Positions 28,641-36,563 of a DNA stretch of 64,000 bases are shown here, in pieces. The stretch comes from Brumimicrobium ulvae (GTDB lineage Bacteria; Bacteroidota; Bacteroidia; Flavobacteriales_D; Crocinitomicaceae). The translations under genes were made by a program, and so were the position numbers. A model generated the notes under the pieces. It saw nothing but the letters and a program-made list of their open reading frames with translations. It did not search any database and was not told the DNA's origin. The first letter of the stretch is position 1. Each line of letters opens with the position of its first letter. The DNA is taken from NCBI RefSeq assembly GCF_947504225.1, contig NZ_CANNGT010000001.1, positions 248,001 to 312,000 of the forward strand. Direction: 5' to 3'.

Positions 28641-28694
28641 ACCAAGGACTCACGACCTTGGCTAAAAATATGTCGTACCTTCGGCATTTTTTGT

Positions 28695-29141
28695 TTACAT
28701 GTTCTTCACCACGTCTAAAACAAATGTGCTTTTTATTTGACTAACATTGTTGAGGGCAGCAAGCTTACCAGAAGAGAACTGATGATAATCATCCAAGTTT
28801 TTTACCATGACTTTCAGCAAGAAATCATTCGCACCACCCATTAGATAACATTCCAATACTTCAGGGAGTTTCCGAATTTCCTCCTTGAAGTTTTCAATCT
28901 CTTTCAGTTTTTGAACATCTAAAGACACAGAGCAGAAGACATACATTCCGTTGATTAGCTTGCGATTGTCAATTACAGCTACATATTTCTCTATGATTCC
29001 TGAACGTTCTAGCTTTTTAATTCGTTCGTAAACAGGTGTTTTACTAATCCCTACACGATGCGAAAGTTCTTTGATGCTCATTTTCGCATCCTCCTTTAGC
29101 AAGGAGATAATCTTTTGATCAACTTCATCTACTCCATTCAT
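28695..29141 (-). CDS. Lrp/AsnC-family transcriptional regulator
   Basis: 148 codons, normal for the family. The N-terminal winged helix-turn-helix reads DEVDQKIISLLKEDAKMSIK then RVGISKTPVYERIKKLERSG (recognition helix about 31-50). The C-terminal RAM effector domain (about 66-145) includes the GGANDFLLKV strand typical of Lrp relatives. It is divergent from, and 152 bp away from, a methionine gamma-lyase-like gene, as mdeR is to mdeA in Pseudomonas putida. It therefore probably regulates that gene in response to an amino acid. Two ataatattc words in the shared spacer could be its sites. Confidence 0.92.
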   Translation of the reverse strand: MNGVDEVDQKIISLLKEDAKMSIKELSHRVGISKTPVYERIKKLERSGIIEKYVAVIDNRKLINGMYVFCSVSLDVQKLKEIENFKEEIRKLPEVLECYLMGGANDFLLKVMVKNLDDYHQFSSGKLAALNNVSQIKSTFVLDVVKNM

Positions 29142-29143
29142 GG

Positions 29144-29226
29144 GATAATATTCTTTTTATGGGTTAATTTTAAGGTGCAATAGTTTGTTTGAACCAAAAA
29201 TACGAAATTTGTAGAATAATATTCCA
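29144..29226. promoter_or_regulatory. Candidate Lrp-type operator pair in the divergent spacer
   Basis: gggataatattctt (from 29143) and tagaataatattccaa (from 29212) share gRataatattc, the second being a palindrome (gaataatattc, 29214-29224). One abuts the regulator's start codon and the other precedes the lyase promoter, an arrangement that would suit autoregulation and divergent control. Confidence 0.4.
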
Positions 29227-29245
29227 AAAACTGCGTAAATATAGA

Positions 29246-29271
29246 TTGAATAGAGTATATGTTTACCTTTG
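29246..29271 (+). promoter_or_regulatory. Bacteroidota-type promoter for the lyase gene
   Basis: TACCTTTG at 29264-29271 matches the TAnnTTTG -7 box, with a ttg at 29246-29248 as a possible -33 box (15 bases apart, shorter than ideal). It lies 23 bases before the ATG at 29294. Confidence 0.5.
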
Positions 29272-29293
29272 TAGGGAACAAAACAACGATAAA

Positions 29294-30544
29294 ATGAAAA
29301 AGAATTTTAAGCCAGAAAGTTTGATGATGTCGCATGGTTATAAGCCAGAATTATCCGAAGGATCGATCAAATGTCCTATTTTTCAGACTTCAACTTTTGT
29401 TTTTCAAACAGCAGAGGAGGGAAAGAAATTTTTTGAATTGGCCTACGGTCTTCGAGAAAAAGAACAGGATGAAGAATTGGGATTAATTTACAGCCGAATT
29501 AACAATCCAAATTTAGAAATACTTGAAAATCGTTTGGCGTTATGGGACAAAGCAGATGATAGTGCGGTGTTTGAAAGTGGAATGTCTGCCATCAGTACCG
29601 TATTGCTTGAATTCCTAAAACCTGGTGATTTATTGCTTTATAGTTCGCCAACTTATGGAGGAACAGATCATTTTATTCATGATTTTCTACCTAAAATCGG
29701 AGTTGATGCCATTGCATTTCACCCAGAGAATACGGAAGAAGAAATTATTGAAATCATTAAAAGCACAGGTAAAGCAGATCGTTTAGGATTGATTTATATT
29801 GAAACTCCTGCAAATCCAACCAACTCAATTATAGATATTGAAATGTGTTGTCGCATTGCAAAGCAACACAAAAATGGAGAAGGGAAAACCTACGTTTGTG
29901 TAGACAATACTTACATGGGGCCTGTATGGTCAAAACCTTTGGAGATTGGTGCAGATTTAGTCGTTTATTCTGCAACTAAATTTATTGGTGGTCACAGCGA
30001 TTTAATTGCTGGAGCTGTTTTGGCGAATGCTGAATTAATGGTACGTGTTAAAACCTTAAGAACTTTCCTTGGAAATATGGTGAGTCCACATACTGCTTGG
30101 ATGATGATGAGGAGTTTAGAGACCCTAAAAATCAGAATGGAAAAACAATCTCGCAATGCTGAAAAAATCGCTGCCTTTTTAGATGCACACGATAAGGTTG
30201 AAAAGGTACATTACCTTGGGTTAATTAAAGAAGGGTCTAAAGATTACGATTTGTATAAACGTCAATACAATTCGCCAGGTGCTATGATTTCTTTTAACAT
30301 CAAAGGAGGTGAGAAAGAGGCTTTTCAATTTTTGAATAGTTTACAGCTAATTCAGTTGGCAGTAAGTTTAGGGAGTACGGAAAGTTTAGCACAACATCCA
30401 CAAACAATGACACACTGTGCAATTGAACCAGAAGCGCGTGAACGAATGGGGGTAACCGCAAATTTGGTTCGTGTTTCTATTGGAGTTGAAGACGCTGATG
30501 ATATCATTTGGGATGTTCAACAGGCCTTGGAGCAGGTGAAGTAA
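29294..30544 (+). CDS. PLP-dependent Cys/Met metabolism enzyme, methionine gamma-lyase-like
   Basis: 416 codons from the ATG at 29294. The frame is open back to 29189, but the TAnnTTTG promoter box lies inside that extension, so I use the inner ATG. Family marks are YSRINNPNLEILENRLALWD near the N-terminus, ESGMSAISTV, YIETPANPTN, VDNTYMGPVWSKPLEIGADL and the PLP lysine in SATKFIGGHSD (Lys229), then SLGSTESLAQHP. These define the gamma-family of fold I (cystathionine gamma-synthase/lyase, methionine gamma-lyase). The divergent Lrp regulator favours a catabolic lyase that splits methionine into methanethiol, ammonia and 2-oxobutanoate, but substrate choice is inferred. Confidence 0.85.
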   Translation: MKKNFKPESLMMSHGYKPELSEGSIKCPIFQTSTFVFQTAEEGKKFFELAYGLREKEQDEELGLIYSRINNPNLEILENRLALWDKADDSAVFESGMSAISTVLLEFLKPGDLLLYSSPTYGGTDHFIHDFLPKIGVDAIAFHPENTEEEIIEIIKSTGKADRLGLIYIETPANPTNSIIDIEMCCRIAKQHKNGEGKTYVCVDNTYMGPVWSKPLEIGADLVVYSATKFIGGHSDLIAGAVLANAELMVRVKTLRTFLGNMVSPHTAWMMMRSLETLKIRMEKQSRNAEKIAAFLDAHDKVEKVHYLGLIKEGSKDYDLYKRQYNSPGAMISFNIKGGEKEAFQFLNSLQLIQLAVSLGSTESLAQHPQTMTHCAIEPEARERMGVTANLVRVSIGVEDADDIIWDVQQALEQVK

Positions 30545-30569
30545 TAAATTAACAATTTAAGACAGCAGT

Positions 30570-30601
30570 AAAGCGGTTCCATTGGGGTCGCTTTTCTTTT
30601 A
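30570..30601 (+). terminator. Terminator of the lyase gene
   Basis: aaagcggttcc pairs with ggggtcgcttt (several G-T pairs) around an att loop, followed by tctttt. It lies 25 bases after the stop. Confidence 0.65.
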
Positions 30602-30623
30602 TTAATATTCCTTTTTATAAGGA

Positions 30624-30665
30624 AGAAAAAAACCGCTACTTATTAAAAGCAACGGTTTTATTTTC
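30624..30665. terminator. Hairpin with A and T runs, probably terminating the minus-strand DUF3127 gene
   Basis: aaaaccg (30629-30635) pairs with cggtttt (30653-30659), flanked by an A-run on the left and T-rich sequence on the right, so it could act in either direction. The minus-strand gene ends at 30699. Confidence 0.6.
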
Positions 30666-30698
30666 TTAGAATGTTGTTCTGTTTTAAAGCAGAAGAAA

Positions 30699-31073
30699 CT
30701 AGAATGGTAAATCGTCGTCTCCTTCATCAACCAAAGTTTCAGCACTGTCAGCGCTCGCTGGCATGATGTCCGGTGGAGTAGGTGTTCCTCCTCCTTGAGA
30801 TTTTTCTAATCTCCAAACGTCTAGTGAATTGAAGTATTTTACTTCACCTTGTGGGTTTGTCCACTCGCGTCCTCTTAAGTTGAAAGTTACATTTACTGCA
30901 TCATTCACATTGATATCGTCTAATAAACTAGTACGATCTTGAGTCAATTGAAATAAAATATCTTGTGGGTAGTTTCCTGAAGCATCAGTAACTACAAATT
31001 CTCTTTTTTTGAATTTTTCTGTGATTTGTTCTGTGTCTTTTTTGACTTTTACAATTCCCGAAATGCTTAACAT
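30699..31073 (-). CDS. DUF3127 protein with SSB-like acidic tip
   Basis: 124 codons. The N-terminal ~90 residues are a compact beta-rich domain (MLSISGIVKVKKDTEQITEK, KKREFVVTD, NVTFNLRGREWTNPQGEVKY), recognisable as DUF3127, found throughout Bacteroidota. The tail is a Gly/Pro linker and an acidic end that finishes DDDLPF. That ending is the signature of single-stranded DNA-binding proteins, through which they recruit repair and replication partners. So an OB-fold, ssDNA-linked role is an attractive inference; DUF3127 has no proven function that I can cite. The flavin reductase gene is 16 bp upstream on the same strand. Confidence 0.85.
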   Translation of the reverse strand: MLSISGIVKVKKDTEQITEKFKKREFVVTDASGNYPQDILFQLTQDRTSLLDDINVNDAVNVTFNLRGREWTNPQGEVKYFNSLDVWRLEKSQGGGTPTPPDIMPASADSAETLVDEGDDDLPF

Positions 31074-31089
31074 AATGTTGTTGTTTATT

Positions 31090-31986
31090 TTATTGGTTAT
31101 TAAATGCTAAAAGTGTTTTCCAAGCCTCTTCAATCTCGTTTTTCGCTAAATATAATTTGGCTAATTTATGAAGTTCGATTTCCAATTGAGCAGGTTCGTC
31201 TTCTAAAGTTACAAAAAGTTCTGATAATTCGATTAACTTAAATTCGTTTACATCTGTTTCGTTAGGAAGTTCTTCAAAGCCTCCAAGTTTTCCTAAGTCA
31301 TTACCGCTAAGTATGTTGCTGGATTTGATGTCTTCAGGAATGTTGTCAAGTCCCATTCCAATTCTCGTAACAGGTTTTTCTACCTCAAACATCGAAGCTT
31401 CATTGGCACGACAATACCAGTTTCCACCCATTCGAGAAACAAGGTCGATTTTATGCTGGTCGATCATTTGATCTTCATCTAAAATCTCCTCGTTAATGTG
31501 AATTTTAACTACTTCACAAATGATTAAATTTCCAGCACCACCGCCTTCACCAAGTTCTTTAACCTCGATAACTTCACACTCCATTTGAACAGGAGATTCT
31601 TTAACCCTAAATGGCTTTACTCTGTCTGAAGGAACAGGTGTTAATCCGCTTTTTATGAATTCATTTACGTCAATGTCGTACGGAGAAGAACATAAACTCA
31701 TTTGCTCTACCATATCAAAGTTAACGACGTTAATTACACATTCCGCAACTTTTTTCACGTTCTCATAAGTGTCCTTGGTTTTCCCAGTTCGTCCACTGTT
31801 GGCAGGCGAAAAGACCAAAATTGGTGGATTTGCACTAAAAATATTAAAGAAACTAAATGGGGCCAAATTGGGTGTTCCGTTCTCATCAATGGTTGATGCA
31901 AAGGCAATCGGACGTGGTCCAACAGCACCTAATAAATAGCGATGTAATTGTGGGACAGGAAGATCCTTGGGGTCTAATGTTAACAT
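31090..31986 (-). CDS. Flavin reductase family protein (FMN-binding split barrel)
   Basis: 298 codons. Residues about 1-200 carry the flavin-reductase-like domain: YLLGAVGPRPIAFASTIDEN, NLAPFSFFNIFSANPPILVF, KDTYENVKKVAECVINVVN. These are the isoalloxazine- and phosphate-contacting regions of the family. The C-terminal ~90 residues are an extra, mostly helical acidic extension (ELHKLAKLYLAKNEIEEAWK), seen in flavobacterial members. It is likely cytoplasmic; the electron partner is unknown. It precedes the DUF3127 gene with a 16 bp gap, so they may share a transcript. Confidence 0.88.
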   Translation of the reverse strand: MLTLDPKDLPVPQLHRYLLGAVGPRPIAFASTIDENGTPNLAPFSFFNIFSANPPILVFSPANSGRTGKTKDTYENVKKVAECVINVVNFDMVEQMSLCSSPYDIDVNEFIKSGLTPVPSDRVKPFRVKESPVQMECEVIEVKELGEGGGAGNLIICEVVKIHINEEILDEDQMIDQHKIDLVSRMGGNWYCRANEASMFEVEKPVTRIGMGLDNIPEDIKSSNILSGNDLGKLGGFEELPNETDVNEFKLIELSELFVTLEDEPAQLEIELHKLAKLYLAKNEIEEAWKTLLAFNNQ

Positions 31987-32210
31987 AATATCAAAATCGT
32001 TTTTTGCAAAGAAGCAAAGGTAATGCTATTCTTCCTCAATAAAAATGAAAGTGTAATTTTGTTGAAAAGTATTTCCTTTTATTAAAAATGCTTAAAATTT
32101 GATTTTTGATGCTCTGATAATTCTGTCAACATAAAGATCTTTTAATTTATCTTATACTTTCTTAATATATCCAACGTTATACTATATTTGTTCTAAAAAT
32201 TACATCGAAT

Positions 32211-33536
32211 ATGATGATGACCCCTGCTCAAGCTTTTAGGAAAATCACAGAATACTTTAGTTTGGATTCTGAAGTTGAAGCGCACGATAGCATACATGCC
32301 GAAATATTGAAAGGAATCGCCTTTAAAGGGACAAATCTTTGGATTTTGGTTTTTGCAATTGTTGTGGCTTCTGTAGGACTCAACATCAATTCAACTGCGG
32401 TGATTATTGGAGCCATGCTTATTTCGCCATTGATGGGGCCGATCAATGCGATGGGATATAGTATTGCGACTTATAACTTTGAACTTTTTAAGAAAGCGGC
32501 CAAAAACTTTTCCTTTGCTGTGGGGACCAGTTTAGTCGCTTCTGCAACTTATTTTGCATTGAGTCCACTATCGACTGCTCACTCAGAATTACTCGCCCGT
32601 ACAAGTCCGTCGATTTATGATGTATTGATTGCCTTTTTTGGTGGATTGGCCGGTATTATTGCAATTGCAAGTAAAAATAAAGGAAACGTTATTCCTGGGG
32701 TGGCTATTGCCACAGCTTTAATGCCGCCTTTATGTACAGCTGGTTATGGACTGGCGACTGGGCAATTTGACTTCTTCTTTGGAGCGATGTACTTGTTTAC
32801 GATTAACTCTGTTTTTATTGCGATTGCTTCGGCATTGGTTGCGCAGTTTTTGAAATTACCAATCAGAACAATTGTTGACCCAAAACAAAAAAAGAAAGTT
32901 AACAGATGGATTACATTTGTGATTATGGCTGTGATTCTTCCGAGTATTTATTTCGGTTATGGGTTGGTGCAGAATGAAAAATTCAATGAAAACGCCAATC
33001 GTTACATAGAAAATGTGAGCCTGTATGAAGGGAATTATTTGCTTAAAAGTGATGTTAACCTGAATAAACGAGAAATAACTTTGGTTTATGGAGGAACAGC
33101 ATTAACAGAGTTTCAAAAAGATCATATTAAGGATAAGGCCAATAGTTTTTGGTTAGAAGGTGCAACAGTTAAGATCCAACAAGGAATTTCTTTTTCAAAA
33201 TATGGTGACGGTGGTGAATCTATACAGTTGCGTGAGGAACTCGCACGATTGGTGAGTGAAGTTAAACGTAGGGATGTTCAATTAGACAGTATTCAGCAAA
33301 ATCAAAGTTTAGGTCGTGTATTATTAAAAGAAATTAAGACGATTTATCCACAGTTTAAAACTTGTACTTATGCTGATTCTTATACCTTTTCAGATTCATT
33401 GCGTGCTCCTCGAAGAACAGCCTTGGTCTTGTTTACTTTGGATACTCTGAATTTCACAAAGGAAGACCAAAAACGTGTGAATACCTGGGTGAATTCTCGT
33501 GTTCAAGCTGAAGAGGTTAAAGTATTTTTTGAATAA
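32211..33536 (+). CDS. DUF389 (TIGR00341-type) inner-membrane protein
   Basis: 441 codons. After a short cytoplasmic N-terminus come about six hydrophobic segments between residues 43 and 255, with the family motifs SVGLNINSTAVIIGAMLISP and GPINAMGYSIATYN at the first pair and GVAIATALMPPLCTAGYGLA later. The C-terminal ~180 residues are soluble, with a predicted coiled part (LREELARLVSEVKRRDVQLD). DUF389 proteins are widespread and functionally unassigned. The start has three consecutive ATG codons; 32211 is the first. A TATATTTG box lies at 32183-32190 without a clear -33 partner. The pseudouridine synthase gene follows after 37 bp. Confidence 0.85.
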   Translation: MMMTPAQAFRKITEYFSLDSEVEAHDSIHAEILKGIAFKGTNLWILVFAIVVASVGLNINSTAVIIGAMLISPLMGPINAMGYSIATYNFELFKKAAKNFSFAVGTSLVASATYFALSPLSTAHSELLARTSPSIYDVLIAFFGGLAGIIAIASKNKGNVIPGVAIATALMPPLCTAGYGLATGQFDFFFGAMYLFTINSVFIAIASALVAQFLKLPIRTIVDPKQKKKVNRWITFVIMAVILPSIYFGYGLVQNEKFNENANRYIENVSLYEGNYLLKSDVNLNKREITLVYGGTALTEFQKDHIKDKANSFWLEGATVKIQQGISFSKYGDGGESIQLREELARLVSEVKRRDVQLDSIQQNQSLGRVLLKEIKTIYPQFKTCTYADSYTFSDSLRAPRRTALVLFTLDTLNFTKEDQKRVNTWVNSRVQAEEVKVFFE

Positions 33537-33573
33537 TTCAAAGCTTATTCATAGCTCTTCTCATTTTTGATAA

Positions 33574-34500
33574 ATGTCAGAACAATATCCTGCTCAAAAC
33601 CATGAAATTGAATGTATTCAAGTCGATTCATGCCTTGAAAGAACAAGAATCTATGATTTTTTATTGGGAAAATTGGAAAGCATTACTTCTCGTAAAGGCA
33701 TAAAAAAAGCCTTGTCTAGAAATCAAATTTATTTGAATGGTGTATTGGCAAAGTCTGGCGATTATGTTCAGTTGGGTGATGTCATTAAGGTTTATGAAAA
33801 TCAAACGATTGCTTATAAAGCCTTTGAAATCGAATTGAATGTTATATTTGAAGATAATGAATTGGCTGTGGTAGAAAAACCTGCTGGAATTCCTGTTTCT
33901 GGAAATACCTTTAAAACGCTGCAAAATGCATTGCCCAATCACCTTCAGAAAAGTACAGCCAAAGACTATCTTCCGATTCCGCTTCCGGTTCACCGATTAG
34001 ATGCACCAACTCACGGTATTGTGATTGTAGCGAAAACACATGGTTCGCGTGTTGCTTTGGGACGTATGTTCGAAAATCGTGAGCTTACTAAATACTATAC
34101 GGCAATCGTGCAAGGTCAACTTGAGGGAAAAGGTCAACTGAATACTAAAATAGAAGAGAAGTCTGCATTGACTTATTTTAAATCAATTGCTGTTTTTCCA
34201 TCGGTTAGAAATGAATGGATTTCACTACTAGAGCTTTCACCTTTTACGGGGAGAAAGCACCAGTTAAGAATTCACTTGGCCAGATTAGGATTTCCTATAG
34301 TTGGGGATCAAGCCTATGGAAAGAAGGGAGATACATTGAAGCACAAAGGGTTGTTTCTTGCCGCAACAGGAATTTCTTTTCATCATCCCAAGACAAATAA
34401 AAAATTACATTTTGAAATTGAAGCACCCAATAAATTCAATCGATTTTTAGAAAGAGAAAAACGTTGGGTAGAACGCATAGAAAAGCAGAAAGGGTTGTGA
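33574..34500 (+). CDS. RluA-family RNA pseudouridine synthase
   Basis: 308 codons. Residues about 15-80 form an S4-like RNA-binding domain (SRKGIKKALSRNQIYLNGVL, GDVIKVYEN). The catalytic domain has the RluA signature HRLDAPTHGIVIVAKT with the nucleophilic aspartate at residue 143, then TKYYTAIVQG, and the late RKHQLRIHLARLGFPIVGD motif. The enzyme isomerises specific uridines in rRNA or tRNA; the exact target cannot be read from sequence. Probably co-transcribed with the DUF389 gene. Confidence 0.9.
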   Translation: MSEQYPAQNHEIECIQVDSCLERTRIYDFLLGKLESITSRKGIKKALSRNQIYLNGVLAKSGDYVQLGDVIKVYENQTIAYKAFEIELNVIFEDNELAVVEKPAGIPVSGNTFKTLQNALPNHLQKSTAKDYLPIPLPVHRLDAPTHGIVIVAKTHGSRVALGRMFENRELTKYYTAIVQGQLEGKGQLNTKIEEKSALTYFKSIAVFPSVRNEWISLLELSPFTGRKHQLRIHLARLGFPIVGDQAYGKKGDTLKHKGLFLAATGISFHHPKTNKKLHFEIEAPNKFNRFLEREKRWVERIEKQKGL

Positions 34501-34543
34501 TTTATCCTTATATGACGAGCATAATTTGACTTTCGAAGGCAAT

Positions 34544-35182
34544 TTACTTTTTCCCGAAGTAATAAGAATAACCAAATCCAATGGTGAAATAAGAGGTGAT
34601 ACTCTCTAATCGATCGTTGTCGATACCACTGAAATTATCAACTCCCATTTGATGTGGTTTAAATTGGAAAGCGTGGAAGGCATAACCTAAAGCCAATCTG
34701 AAAGAAGTGTTTTCATTTCCCATTAAAGAAAGTCCTAAGGTTGGCTCTACAAATCCACCGTCATTGATATAAGGTTTCCCCAGTAAATCATTGTTTTTAT
34801 TGGTGTCGAAAATGTTCATGGTGTATCCGATTCTAACGCCATAATCCAAACCGAAATTACCATAATATTTTTCTTGACCGATTTTCCCAAATACTCCTGC
34901 AATGTGGGCTCCTCCAGACATGCCAATGTTGTTTTTAAATTCATTGACGTTAAAGAAACCATAGCGAAGTCCCGCACCAAGCGAAAATGAATTTTCAAAA
35001 GTATATTGGTAGGAGGGAGTCACAATGACTAAGCCTTGCATTAAATCTCTGAAAGCATAATTCGTTGCGTTATTTGGCAAACCAATCTCTACTTTAAAGG
35101 AAGAGCTAGGACTAAAATCAGCTTGTGCATTTACAGTAAGAACTGAACAAATCAATAGTAGGGAGAAAATTAATTGCTTCAT
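34544..35182 (-). CDS. Probable outer-membrane beta-barrel protein
   Basis: 212 codons; signal peptide MKQLIFSLLLICSVLTVNAQ. The mature part is rich in alternating polar/aromatic strands (YTFENSFSLGAGLRYGFFNV, FGLDYGVRIGYT, TSFRLALGYAFHAFQF) and ends in TIGFGYSYYFGKK, with an aromatic residue close to the C-terminus as in small barrels of the OmpW/OmpX style. No specific family recognised. It is last in a minus-strand run of four genes but separated from the next by 59 bp. Confidence 0.7.
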   Translation of the reverse strand: MKQLIFSLLLICSVLTVNAQADFSPSSSFKVEIGLPNNATNYAFRDLMQGLVIVTPSYQYTFENSFSLGAGLRYGFFNVNEFKNNIGMSGGAHIAGVFGKIGQEKYYGNFGLDYGVRIGYTMNIFDTNKNNDLLGKPYINDGGFVEPTLGLSLMGNENTSFRLALGYAFHAFQFKPHQMGVDNFSGIDNDRLESITSYFTIGFGYSYYFGKK

Positions 35183-35241
35183 AACATTTATTTACTTTCA
35201 ATATAACGGATTTCCTTAACGAACATTGTTAAAACTAAAAA

Positions 35242-35634
35242 TTAATTTCTAATCTCAATGAGTTTGCGGGTTTTTTGATTTACAGTTTGTGCTTGATAAA
35301 AATAAAATCCATTCTCAAATTCACGGGTGTCCAATTGAATCACTGTTCCTCCTTTATTAAATGTTTTGCTTTCAATGATCTTATTGACTTTTTGGTCGGT
35401 TGAAAATACACTGACTTCAACTTCCATCGGATTGTGCATTTCAATAAAGATAGGTACAATTCCTGTGGCAGGATCTTTTTCAATAGGGTGTAAAACCAAG
35501 TATAGCTCCTTTTCTATCCTTCCTTGTTTCAAGCGCCTTACCAATAATCTGTAAGCGATGAAAAAGATTAAAATACCCAATGTTATCCATAAGATGGTTG
35601 AAAGGGTTTGTTGTATGTCAATGACTAATAGCAT
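35242..35634 (-). CDS. Small membrane protein of unknown function
   Basis: 130 codons. One strong membrane segment near the N-terminus (TILWITLGILIFFIAYRLLV, about 14-33) is followed by a basic stretch, then a ~85-residue soluble beta-rich domain (YLVLHPIEKDPATGIVPIFI, FENGFYFYQAQTVNQKTRKL). No family recognised. It starts 2 bp after the DUF493 gene ends, so the two are surely translated from one message; the soluble part may sit outside the inner membrane or in the cytoplasm. Confidence 0.7.
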   Translation of the reverse strand: MLLVIDIQQTLSTILWITLGILIFFIAYRLLVRRLKQGRIEKELYLVLHPIEKDPATGIVPIFIEMHNPMEVEVSVFSTDQKVNKIIESKTFNKGGTVIQLDTREFENGFYFYQAQTVNQKTRKLIEIRN

Positions 35635-35636
35635 GT

Positions 35637-35903
35637 TTAAATGATTATCACACCTTCTATAAGTGCAGTTTTTTCGTAAATTTTAATAACACTTTCAGAG
35701 CTCATCATTATTTCTTTTACACTGATGCTCGTGTATGTTCCTTTGCTTGATGGTCGCATGTTGATGTCTGAAACATCGTTAAACATACTCGTAATTTGTG
35801 CAATCTTATGATTGTCACTAGGAGCGATGAATTTAAACATGTATAAACTCGGCCACTCCTCTTGGTCTAATTGTAATTTTAATTTGTCAAATTGTCCTTC
35901 CAT
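35637..35903 (-). CDS. DUF493 (YbeD-like) protein
   Basis: 88 codons, the family's length. The sequence WPSLYMFKFIAPSDNHKIAQ early, SDINMRPSSKGTYTSISVKE in the middle and the final helix (SSESVIKIYEKTALIEGVI) match the small ferredoxin-like fold of DUF493/YbeD. The E. coli member sits near lipoate genes and is thought to be regulatory, but the function is not settled. It is tightly packed (2 bp gaps) between two unknown genes. Confidence 0.82.
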   Translation of the reverse strand: MEGQFDKLKLQLDQEEWPSLYMFKFIAPSDNHKIAQITSMFNDVSDINMRPSSKGTYTSISVKEIMMSSESVIKIYEKTALIEGVIII

Positions 35904-35905
35904 AA

Positions 35906-36493
35906 CTAATCTTTCGCCAGCAAAGTTAATCTTTTTACTTCTTTCTTAACGCTTTCAGAGAGATTATTGTAGTTCTCTTTTAGGACGTTTAAGGAAGTGG
36001 TGTCGATTACTTTAACTGTCTTTTTTAATTCTTTTAATAATTCCATAGGGTCGGGCTCCTTTCCCCGAACTACCTCTATTTGGTCTTCTTCACTTGCTGG
36101 GTGCGACCAGTGTTTTGCGAATTGACCTTCAGTATTTAACCATTGATGAACTGAATTGTTCAAATCATGCAAGTTTTGTGCCTTTAAGACCTTTGATTTA
36201 TGCTGATTACGCAAGGTGTGAAAAGCGTGAAAAGCAGCAATGAAATCATCAGGGAACTCATGTTGTTTTGGGGTGATATCCAAAGGGGGGGCATCTACCA
36301 TCGTCTGTTCTGTTAAGGTCAAATATGCTTGGTGTTGCTGCGCCAATCTATTTAATTTTCCTTCCCAAACTTTGCGAATAGGTGGACGGGTCAGAAAAAA
36401 TTGTTTCTGCTCGAATAATCGCTGTTCCCACAAGTTATCCAAATCATCTTCGGAGCTATGTGGGAAAAATATATGCGCTTGCTCTTTGTTCAT
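35906..36493 (-). CDS. Hypothetical protein, charged and helical
   Basis: 195 codons; I do not recognise it. There is no signal peptide or membrane segment. The N-terminal half (DDLDNLWEQRLFEQKQFFLT, KLNRLAQQHQAYLTL) and the C-terminal half (LLKELKKTVKVIDTTSLNVL, SESVKKEVKRLTLLAKD) look helical, with a Pro-rich stretch between. It is the first gene of the cluster and is followed after 2 bp by the DUF493 gene, so a shared cytoplasmic role is possible. Confidence 0.7.
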   Translation of the reverse strand: MNKEQAHIFFPHSSEDDLDNLWEQRLFEQKQFFLTRPPIRKVWEGKLNRLAQQHQAYLTLTEQTMVDAPPLDITPKQHEFPDDFIAAFHAFHTLRNQHKSKVLKAQNLHDLNNSVHQWLNTEGQFAKHWSHPASEEDQIEVVRGKEPDPMELLKELKKTVKVIDTTSLNVLKENYNNLSESVKKEVKRLTLLAKD

Positions 36494-36563
36494 GTCGCAA
36501 AATTAATGACTTCCTTTCGTTTTTCTTTGATTAAACCGTAAATTCGTCGAGTAGTTTAAAAAA

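Noticed and set aside
32183..32190. TATATTTG upstream of the DUF389 gene as a full promoter
   Set aside because: The -7 box is good, but no TTTG or TTG lies at the right distance, so I mention it only in the gene entry.
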